A DNA stretch of 39,637 bases from Bacteroidota bacterium (lineage in GTDB: Bacteria; Bacteroidota; Bacteroidia; AKYH767-A; JAHEYN01): contig JAHEYN010000024.1 of assembly GCA_023251555.1 (NCBI GenBank), forward strand, positions 1-39,637, read 5' to 3'. Position 1 is the stretch's first letter, and every line of letters starts with the position of its first letter. Below are positions 34,229-39,637 of this stretch, one piece after another. Under the pieces are notes generated by a model. The model did no database searches. It saw nothing but the letters and a program-made list of their open reading frames with translations, and was not told the origin of the DNA. A program made the position numbers and the translations under genes.

Positions 34229-34585
34229 GTGAGCAAAAAACGTGAACTTTATTTCTACAAAGACTACTTCAGGAACTTTTATAAAGAACAGTCTGCTAAA
34301 GTTCAAAAGAAAATTCTTTGGACTTTTAGGGCTGTTGAAGAACTTGACAGAGTTCCTGAAATTTATCTAAAGCATCTCGAAAATGCTGACGGACTTTATG
34401 AAATAAGAGTTCAGGTTGGCAGTGACATTTTTCGCATCTTCTGTTTCTTCGACAAAAATAATCTCGTTGTCGTTGGACATGGCTTTCAAAAGAAAACCGG
34501 GAAGACCCCTCACAAAGAACTTGACCGAGCATTACGAATTAAAAAAGAATACTATGAAGAAAAGCAAAAATCTAACAAGCCTTGA
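34229..34585 (+). CDS. HigB/RelE-superfamily toxin (Gp49-like)
   Basis: A 118-residue basic protein of the phage-Gp49-like/HigB branch of the RelE superfamily, seen from LYEIRVQVGSDIFRIFCFF, VVVGHGFQKKTGKTPHKELDRA and the terminal KKEYYEEK helix. Such toxins cleave mRNA on the ribosome. The toxin gene comes first, as in higBA, and overlaps the antitoxin gene by 32 bases. The start is a GTG very close to the promoter. No closer methionine codon is available that would keep the first strand. Confidence 0.85.
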   Translation: MSKKRELYFYKDYFRNFYKEQSAKVQKKILWTFRAVEELDRVPEIYLKHLENADGLYEIRVQVGSDIFRIFCFFDKNNLVVVGHGFQKKTGKTPHKELDRALRIKKEYYEEKQKSNKP

Positions 34586-34856
34586 CCATTTCATTGAAAA
34601 AGAAATTGGTGCAGTTGGTACAAAAAAACGAGACAAATTTGATGCGGACTATGAGGCATTCAAACTTGGCGTGCTTTTACAACAAGCAAGACAAGAACGC
34701 GGACTGACTCAGGAGCAAGTTGCAGAACTCTCCGGGACAAACAAATCTTACATTTCCAAATTAGAGAAAGATCTTAAAGACGTCCGCTTTTCAACTCTCT
34801 ACCGAATTATTACTGAAGGACTCGGCGGACATTTGAAAATATCAATTCGCTTGTAG
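34554..34856 (+). CDS. HigA-like antitoxin (XRE helix-turn-helix)
   Basis: A 100-residue protein with an N-terminal helical arm and an HTH_3 domain at about residues 37-92 (LGVLLQQARQERGLTQEQVA, then GTNKSYISKLEKD as the recognition region). It neutralises the HigB-like toxin and probably represses the shared promoter. The ATG at 34554 lies inside the toxin gene in another frame (32-base overlap). A longer frame upstream only mirrors the toxin gene and is not used. Confidence 0.87.
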   Translation: MKKSKNLTSLDHFIEKEIGAVGTKKRDKFDADYEAFKLGVLLQQARQERGLTQEQVAELSGTNKSYISKLEKDLKDVRFSTLYRIITEGLGGHLKISIRL

Positions 34857-34860
34857 CGTG

Positions 34861-34966
34861 ATCGCACATACCGCGAACAGCACCTACTTGCAGTTTTTTG
34901 CTATTGTCCACTTACACATTTGAGCGTTAACCCGCAAAAAATTGCAAGTAGCCGAAAATGTGCGAT
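34861..34966. repeat. Long imperfect hairpin before the protease gene
   Basis: Outer arms ATCGCACAT (34861) and ATGTGCGAT (ending 34966), inner arms CTACTTGCAGTTTTTTGC (34884-34901) and 34934-34951 (17 of 18 match), around a 32-base loop holding GCGTTAAC. Possible terminator of the HigBA-like module, recombination site or remnant of a small mobile element. Confidence 0.55.
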
Positions 34967-34985
34967 TATGGCGGCTGACTGATAA

Positions 34986-35015
34986 TTTGAAAATGTGTGC
35001 AAGTAATTATCTTTG
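34986..35015 (+). promoter_or_regulatory. Promoter of the cysteine protease gene
   Basis: TTTG (34986-34989), 18 bases, TATCTTTG (35008-35015). Transcription should start near 35022, with a 46-base leader before the ATG. Confidence 0.6.
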
Positions 35016-35067
35016 CAGTGTGGGAAGAACCACTGGCTATAACAAATTCAAACTTGGAGTAACGACA

Positions 35068-35628
35068 ATGGAAATTTTACCGATCACAGTTGGAATACCT
35101 GACTCCAGCATGGACTATTTTTCGGCAAGACAATTGGACGACCAATGGTGTTGGGCAGCATCCGTAAAAATGGTTTTGAATTATTACGGGGTTGCTATTA
35201 CACAGAAACAAATTGTCGCGAGGACATACGGGACAGACGAGTTCGGTAGACTGCCAAACTGGCCAGCGACTTATAAGACAATTCACAGAAATTTAAACTA
35301 TAAGAGTATTGACCTTAACGGTAATAAATATTCGGTAATAGCAAAAATCGGTAAAGGAAGACCCAATCACATATGGTTAATTAATGAAATTAATTCTCAA
35401 CGACCAATAATTATTTCATATCGAACAGGAGTGAAAACAGGTCACGCAGTTGTAATAACAGGACTTTCATTTGTTTTCAAGAAAACATCACCAACAGTAA
35501 ACAAGATTATAGTTCGCGACCCTTGGACAAATGAAAAAAACCTTGCAAACAAAGGAAGAAAATCATACGGAGGATTATTTGCGAATAACATTGACGCTTT
35601 TTGGTCAATCAGAGTTTACGAACATTAA
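35068..35628 (+). CDS. Papain-like cysteine protease (C39/C70-like), cytoplasmic
   Basis: A 186-residue protein with the papain-fold triad: Cys28 in DDQWCWAASVKMVLNYYG with Gln26 nearby, His126 in GHAVVITG, and Asp151 in VRDPW. The QWCWAAS pattern is that of Peptidase_C39_2 and AvrRpt2-type (C70) enzymes. There is no signal peptide, no ABC transporter domain and no bacteriocin gene nearby, so it is not a standard export peptidase and probably acts in the cytoplasm. The target is unknown. A longer frame from 34942 is rejected because it crosses the promoter. It ends the island cargo. Confidence 0.8.
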   Translation: MEILPITVGIPDSSMDYFSARQLDDQWCWAASVKMVLNYYGVAITQKQIVARTYGTDEFGRLPNWPATYKTIHRNLNYKSIDLNGNKYSVIAKIGKGRPNHIWLINEINSQRPIIISYRTGVKTGHAVVITGLSFVFKKTSPTVNKIIVRDPWTNEKNLANKGRKSYGGLFANNIDAFWSIRVYEH

Positions 35629-35679
35629 TAAAAAAACAAAAACCATGGACATGAGTGAAGGATGTTGCAGAGCTCTACC

Positions 35680-35722
35680 AGAAGCCATCTCAAAAATGTT
35701 TTTTGTCTGATTTTCTGGCGTC
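35680..35722 (-). repeat. Right island inverted repeat (43 bases)
   Basis: The reverse complement matches 28159-28201 at 41 of 43 positions. Read on the minus strand it encodes DARKSDKKHF and a stop, like the end of the left-hand short frame. It ends 22 bases from the 3' end of tRNA-Thr. The inner side carries a 10-base match to the tRNA D-arm. Confidence 0.8.
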
Positions 35723-35744
35723 TTTTCCCTTTGGAATTCTATAG

Positions 35745-35817
35745 AGCCGATGGGGGGACTTGAACCCCCGGCCTACTGATTACGAATCAGTTGCTCTACC
35801 AGCTGAGCTACAACGGC
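35745..35817 (-). tRNA. tRNA-Thr (anticodon CGU)
   Basis: A 73-nt cloverleaf on the minus strand: acceptor GCCGTTG/CATCGGC, D arm GCTC-AGCTGGTA-GAGC, anticodon arm ACTGA-TTCGTAA-TCAGT with CGT at 34-36 (reads ACG), variable loop AGGCC, T arm GGGGG-TTCAAGT-CCCCC. CCA is not encoded. The acceptor has one T-T mismatch (5:68). The 5' end is 1 base after the stop codon of the acyl-CoA dehydrogenase gene on the same strand, so it is probably cut from that transcript by RNase P. Confidence 0.92.
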
Positions 35818-35818
35818 T

Positions 35819-36961
35819 TTACGAATGCAGGAGGGATCTTGCGATTACAATGCGCTGCACTTCAGAGGTGCCTTCGTAAATCTGGGTGATCTTGGCGTCG
35901 CGCATGAGCCGTTCCACATGGTACTCTTTTACGTATCCGTAGCCTCCGTGTATCTGTACGGCCTCCACGGTGGTTTCCATGGCAACTTCAGATGCATATA
36001 ATTTGGCCATGGCACTGGCATGTGAATAGTCCATGTGCCGGTCCTTAAGCCATGCCGACCTAAGGCATAGCAGCCTTGCGGCACCAATCCTTGTAGCCAT
36101 GTCCGCCAGCTTGAACTGTATAATCTGGTGTTTTGCAATAGACTGCCCGAAGGATTTTCTTTCTTTTGCGTAGGCAAGCGCAAGTTCGTAAGCGCCGGAA
36201 GCAATGCCCAGTGCCTGGGAAGCAATGCCTATGCGGCCTCCGTCAAGGGTTCTCATGGCAAATTTAAACCCGAAACCATCTTCTCCGATACGGTTCTTTT
36301 TTGGAACCTTCACATCCGTAAACATCAGCGAATGGGTGTCCGATGCCCGGATGCCAAGCTTATTTTCTTTCGGCCCGACTTTAAATCCTTCCATGCCCTT
36401 CTCCACAATCAGGGTGTTGATACCCCTGTGCCCCTTCGCAGGATCTGACTGCGCCATCACAAGATATACAGAAGCATTGCCCCCGTTGGTAATCCAGTTT
36501 TTTACTCCGTTGAGAAGGTAATAATCTCCCTTGTCTTCGGCAGTGGTTTTCTGGGAAGTTGCATCGGAACCGGCCTCGGGTTCCGAAAGACAGAACGCCC
36601 CGAGGATCTCTCCTTTTGCAAGAGGTACAAGGTATTTTTGTTTTTGTTCTTCGGTTCCGAAGGCTTCAAGCCCCCAGCATACCAGGGAATTATTCACTGA
36701 CATCACGACCGCAGAGGAGGCGTCAATCTTGGAAATCTCTTCCATGGCCAGCACATAAGAAACCGTGTCCATCCCGCCCCCGCCATATTTGGGACTCACC
36801 ATCATGCCCAGGAAGCCAAGCCTTGCCAGCTGCCTGATTTCTTCCGCAGGAAAAAGCTGCTTCTCATCACGTTCAATTACACCGGGTTTCAGGACATCAC
36901 TGGCAAAGTCCCGTGCTGCCTTTTGAATCATCAGGTGCTCTTCGCTTAATTCAAATTGCAT
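35819..36961 (-). CDS. Acyl-CoA dehydrogenase
   Basis: A 380-residue FAD enzyme that makes the trans-2,3 double bond in acyl-CoA (fatty-acid or branched-chain breakdown), passing electrons to ETF. Signatures: LGAFCLSEPEAGSDATS (FAD and substrate contacts), YLLNGVKNWITNGG, and near the end HGGYGYVKEYHVERLMRDAK with QIYEGTSEVQ, which holds the catalytic Glu in short-chain enzymes. It begins MQFELSEEHLMIQKAARDFA, as in butyryl-CoA dehydrogenase types. Chain-length preference cannot be told. It appears cotranscribed with tRNA-Thr. Confidence 0.94.
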   Translation of the reverse strand: MQFELSEEHLMIQKAARDFASDVLKPGVIERDEKQLFPAEEIRQLARLGFLGMMVSPKYGGGGMDTVSYVLAMEEISKIDASSAVVMSVNNSLVCWGLEAFGTEEQKQKYLVPLAKGEILGAFCLSEPEAGSDATSQKTTAEDKGDYYLLNGVKNWITNGGNASVYLVMAQSDPAKGHRGINTLIVEKGMEGFKVGPKENKLGIRASDTHSLMFTDVKVPKKNRIGEDGFGFKFAMRTLDGGRIGIASQALGIASGAYELALAYAKERKSFGQSIAKHQIIQFKLADMATRIGAARLLCLRSAWLKDRHMDYSHASAMAKLYASEVAMETTVEAVQIHGGYGYVKEYHVERLMRDAKITQIYEGTSEVQRIVIARSLLHS

Positions 36962-36989
36962 ATTTTTACAGCGTTGGTTAAGGAGAGGG

Positions 36990-36997
36990 CAAATATA
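36990..36997 (-). promoter_or_regulatory. -7 element of the acyl-CoA dehydrogenase/tRNA-Thr unit
   Basis: The minus strand reads TATATTTG (TAnnTTTG), 28 bases before the ATG. No exact -33 TTG is seen at the usual distance. Confidence 0.45.
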
Positions 36998-37041
36998 ATA
37001 AACTCCGGAATCTTGAAAAGAGATTAAGAAGAGAGAGACGC

Positions 37042-38112
37042 ATGAATCAATACCATGCCATAGGTATTATGTCGGGTTCGTCCATGGACGGGGTTGATAT
37101 CGCCTTTTGCTCGTTTACCCAAAAGGGAGCCGCCTGGAGTTATAAGATTCATGACAGCTTGCTTGTTCCCTACACCGTCCAGTGGAAGAAGAAGCTGTCT
37201 TCTCTTGCCGCATGCAGCCCCGAAAATTTTGTACAGGCTCACGCGGCATACGGCCATTATCTTGGCATCCTGGCAAAGCGTTTCATCCGTTCCCGCAGAA
37301 TAAAAGATCTGGATCTGGTTGCTTCTCACGGCCATACTGTATTTCACCGCCCGGAAAAACGCTTTACCTTCCAGCTTGGGGAAGGCGCTGCCATTGCTGC
37401 AGCGTGCAGGCATACGGTTGTGTCTGATTTCCGTTCTGCCGATGTGGCCCACGGCGGGCAGGGAGCCCCGCTGGTACCCGTTGGCGACAGGCTCCTGTTC
37501 GGGAAATATGCATATTGCCTTAACCTGGGCGGGATCGCCAACATCTCTTTTGAAAAAAAGAATAAAAGAATGGCTTACGATATATGTCCTGTCAACATGG
37601 CCCTCAATGAGCTTTCTGAACAGATGGCCTTTCCTTATGACAAGGGGGGCCGGCTTGCTGCTTCGGGGAAAGTAAATGCCGCACTTCTCCAAAAGCTCGA
37701 ACAATTGCCCTATTACCGGCAGTCTTATCCCAAATCCCTCGGGAAGGAATGGTACAATGAAAATTTTTCCCCTCTGCTGGAGAAATATGACATCCCTGTT
37801 GCCGACAAACTCCGCACTGTAACTGAGCATATCGCCCTGAGGGTTGCGGCTGCCGTAAATGAATCTTTACCCGGGAGTGCCGCTTCCGTGCTGGTTACAG
37901 GCGGTGGTGCTTTTAACCGTTTTCTCATTGATGCTATCGGCTCCCGGTGCAATGCCCGCATGGAGGTGCCGGGCAGGGAACTGGTTAAATTTAAAGAGGC
38001 CATGGTGTTTGCTTTTCTCGGAGTGTTACGGATCAGGCAGGAACCCAATTGTCTCAGTTCCGTTACCGGGGCATCCGGGAATGTTTGCGGGGGTGCGATC
38101 TTCCCGGGCTGA
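37042..38112 (+). CDS. anmK: Anhydro-N-acetylmuramic acid kinase
   Basis: A 356-residue sugar kinase of the ASKHA fold that opens and phosphorylates 1,6-anhydro-MurNAc to MurNAc-6-phosphate in cell-wall recycling. The ATP phosphate loop GIMSGSSMDGVDIAF is at residues 8-22, followed by LVASHGHTVFHRPE, DFRSADVAHGGQGAPLVP and LNLGGIANIS, all diagnostic of AnmK. The C-terminal VLVTGGGAFNRFLID is the adenosine motif. Length is normal. It is divergent from the acyl-CoA dehydrogenase; recA follows. Confidence 0.95.
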   Translation: MNQYHAIGIMSGSSMDGVDIAFCSFTQKGAAWSYKIHDSLLVPYTVQWKKKLSSLAACSPENFVQAHAAYGHYLGILAKRFIRSRRIKDLDLVASHGHTVFHRPEKRFTFQLGEGAAIAAACRHTVVSDFRSADVAHGGQGAPLVPVGDRLLFGKYAYCLNLGGIANISFEKKNKRMAYDICPVNMALNELSEQMAFPYDKGGRLAASGKVNAALLQKLEQLPYYRQSYPKSLGKEWYNENFSPLLEKYDIPVADKLRTVTEHIALRVAAAVNESLPGSAASVLVTGGGAFNRFLIDAIGSRCNARMEVPGRELVKFKEAMVFAFLGVLRIRQEPNCLSSVTGASGNVCGGAIFPG

Positions 38113-38222
38113 GAAGCCCCCCGGACATCTTCGCTGTTGATAATTTTTTTTGTAAATACTGTAAAGTTTTAGGTTATTTGCATCCTTCATAAATTGTCTA
38201 ACTTTTTAATAAATCAAATTTT

Positions 38223-39224
38223 ATGGGAAACAATGTGAATGAGAAGCTCAAGGCGCTCCAGCTTACGATTGACAAGCTTGAAAAGACCTACGGGAAGGGC
38301 ACTGTCATGAAGCTGGGAGACGCTGCTGTTGAGCAGGTGGAGGTGATACCCACAGGTTCTGTTTCGCTGGACCTGGCACTGGGTGTGGGGGGCTTCCCCA
38401 GGGGCCGCGTTATTGAGATCTACGGGCCTGAATCATCCGGAAAAACGACTCTTTCAATACATGCCATCGCGGAAATGCAGAAGAAAAAAGGCATTGCCGC
38501 TTTCATTGATGCGGAGCATGCTTTCGACCGCCTGTATGCGCAGAAACTCGGGGTGGATATTGAGAATCTCCTGATATCCCAGCCTGACAACGGAGAACAG
38601 GCACTCGAAATTGCTGATAACCTTATCCGGTCCGGCGCCATTGACATCATTGTGATAGACTCTGTTGCGGCTCTTACACCGAAGAGCGAAATAGAAGGAG
38701 AGATGGGCGATTCCAAAATGGGGCTCCAGGCCAGGCTTATGTCACAGGCACTCAGGAAACTCACTGCTACCATCAGCAGGACCGGCTGCTGCTGCATCTT
38801 TATTAACCAGCTCCGTGAGAAAATAGGAGTGATGTTCGGGAACCCGGAAACTACCACCGGTGGTAATGCTCTTAAATTTTACGCATCAGTCAGGCTTGAT
38901 ATCAGGAGAATAGGCCAGATTAAAGAAGGAGAAGTCGTAGTCGGAAACCGTACCCGCGTTAAAGTGGTAAAGAATAAAGTGGCTCCCCCTTTCCGTCTTG
39001 CGGAATTCGACATCATGTACGGCGAAGGTATCTCCAAAAACGGAGAGCTGGTGGACATCGGAACGGAGATGGGCATTATTAAAAAGAGCGGATCCTGGTT
39101 CAGTTACAAGGATGCCAAGCTTGCACAGGGAAGAGATGCCGTAAAACAGCTGCTGAATGATAATCCTGAGCTGGCCGAAGAACTGGAGAAGCAGATCAAG
39201 GAAGCTGTGACGGCAAAGAAATAA
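38223..39224 (+). CDS. recA: Recombinase RecA
   Basis: A 333-residue RecA that forms filaments on single-stranded DNA for homologous recombination and the SOS response. The Walker [10 protein letters not shown] is at residues 68-76, Walker B follows [12 protein letters not shown], and loop L2 is in [37 protein letters not shown]. The C-terminal acidic tail is short ([18 protein letters not shown]). No recX is visible immediately downstream. Confidence 0.98.
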   Translation: MGNNVNEKLKALQLTIDKLEKTYGKGTVMKLGDAAVEQVEVIPTGSVSLDLALGVGGFPRGRVIEIYGPESSGKTTLSIHAIAEMQKKKGIAAFIDAEHAFDRLYAQKLGVDIENLLISQPDNGEQALEIADNLIRSGAIDIIVIDSVAALTPKSEIEGEMGDSKMGLQARLMSQALRKLTATISRTGCCCIFINQLREKIGVMFGNPETTTGGNALKFYASVRLDIRRIGQIKEGEVVVGNRTRVKVVKNKVAPPFRLAEFDIMYGEGISKNGELVDIGTEMGIIKKSGSWFSYKDAKLAQGRDAVKQLLNDNPELAEELEKQIKEAVTAKK

Positions 39225-39231
39225 TGCCCTA

Positions 39232-39637
39232 ATGCTTTTGTTGCGCAGCAGTCCGCGGAACCTTGTATTTTTCCTGTTCCTCATCACTTTCTTTTCCTGC
39301 CGTGAAAAAAATGAGAAGAAGGATCGTGCCTCTGTTCCTGCGGATACCTCTCTCTCAGGGAGACAGCTTTCCGCCCTCAACCTCAGGATTGAAGAGGATC
39401 CTCACAACCCTTCCCTTTATCATGATCGTGCACGGCTTTATATGCAGCAGGGAAATTACGCTCTTGCACTCCCCGACATGAAATCAGCCCTTGCCATGGA
39501 TTCTTCCAGGGCGGATTTTTTTATCACCCTTGCCGATCTCTACTTCGCCCTCGGGAAAAGCGGTAACGCCAAAGCTGCCCTTGAAAAATGTATCTCCATT
39601 GACAGTGTGAGTAAAGAAGCATATCTGAAGCTGGCCG
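39232..39637 (+). CDS. TPR lipoprotein, N-terminal part (3' truncated by window)
   Basis: The frame opens at the ATG at 39232, 7 bases after the recA stop, and runs off the window after 135 codons. The N-terminus is a lipoprotein signal (FFLFLITFFSC, lipidated Cys at about residue 23) followed by a charged linker (REKNEKKDRASVPADTS). Helix pairs from about residue 48 match TPR repeats (NPSLYHDRARLYMQQGNYALA, then ADFFITLADLYFALGKSGNA). It should be anchored in a membrane facing the periplasm or outside. It probably shares a transcript with recA. The function is unknown. Confidence 0.75.
   Translation, partial: MLLLRSSPRNLVFFLFLITFFSCREKNEKKDRASVPADTSLSGRQLSALNLRIEEDPHNPSLYHDRARLYMQQGNYALALPDMKSALAMDSSRADFFITLADLYFALGKSGNAKAALEKCISIDSVSKEAYLKLA

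Larger units (their letters stand above)
28159..35722. mobile_element. Candidate genomic island bounded by inverted repeats
   Basis: A 7.6-kb AT-rich block (about 38% GC in a sampled line, against 48-60% in flanking core genes) between 43-base inverted repeats, next to tRNA-Thr. The cargo is a 1605-residue nuclease/helicase-like protein, MazEF-like and HigBA-like modules, and a papain-fold protease. No integrase, transposase or relaxase is visible, so the means of movement is unknown. It could be the remains of a composite element or a recombination hotspot. Confidence 0.5.

Noticed and set aside
34416-34553. N-terminal extension of the HigA-like antitoxin frame
   Set aside because: It is an out-of-frame reading of the toxin gene with no family likeness. 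The HTH protein is complete from ATG 34554.
33360-34966. Firm calling of integron attC sites
   Set aside because: The core motif differs from GTTRRRY at one fixed base, the hairpins do not place it consistently at the arm end, and no integron integrase is seen. Kept only as a hypothesis.
34942-35067. N-terminal extension of the cysteine protease frame
   Set aside because: It crosses the promoter (34986-35015) and part of the hairpin arm. The protein from ATG 35068 already has the full papain core.
35068-35628. Peptidase domain of a bacteriocin ABC exporter
   Set aside because: No transmembrane or ATPase domains follow, and no double-glycine leader peptide gene is nearby.

Overview
The window reads as a chromosomal segment of a Bacteroidota bacterium. 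Two secreted proteins end in type IX secretion (Por) sorting domains. Several genes sit behind the Bacteroidota-type promoter pattern (TTTG or TTG, 18-20 bases, then TAnnTTTG), and clear Shine-Dalgarno sequences are rare. The gene families (RIC with an N-terminal DUF2249-like domain, Nfu, short SerA with DUF1015) also fit. Most of the window is ordinary core genome at about 48-60% GC in sampled lines.

Layout. 1-0.8 kb: end of guanylate kinase overlapping nadD. 0.9-3.1 kb: purQ and tyrS, divergent. 3.1-7.5 kb: a minus-strand operon (Nfu-type Fe-S carrier, two secreted beta-propeller proteins) divergent from a LuxE/PaaK-like acyltransferase and a small membrane protein. 7.5-17 kb: minus-strand sucA-sucB, a hypothetical gene, an EamA transporter, the PLP-binding protein YggS, DUF1015, serA and a class V aminotransferase (serine synthesis). 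17.1-22.9 kb: plus-strand histidine-rich membrane protein, nadA-nadB, RIC/ScdA Fe-S repair protein and a membrane-anchored cytochrome c, a set that suggests Fe-S maintenance and respiratory or nitrosative stress. 22.9-25.7 kb: gmd and a helical hypothetical protein. 25.9-27.9 kb: a seven-repeat secreted propeller.

From about 28.2 to 35.7 kb lies an AT-rich island (about 38% GC in a sampled line) whose codon use differs from its neighbours. It is bounded by 43-base inverted repeats (41/43 identical), and its right edge lies 22 bases from the 3' end of a tRNA-Thr gene. It carries a 1605-residue protein that joins a DEDD-exonuclease-like N-terminus, a Cys cluster, a complete RecQ-type SF2 helicase and a complete UvrD-type SF1 helicase. 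It also carries a MazEF-like toxin-antitoxin pair, a HigBA-like pair and a cytoplasmic papain-fold cysteine protease. The three small modules each have their own promoter and lie among large imperfect hairpins. This is the best candidate for an undescribed (perhaps anti-phage) system. No integrase or transposase is visible.

After the island come tRNA-Thr(CGU), an acyl-CoA dehydrogenase, anmK, recA and the start of a TPR lipoprotein. A dispersed intergenic hairpin repeat occurs three times, and in one copy the 25-base core is inverted while the flanks are not.
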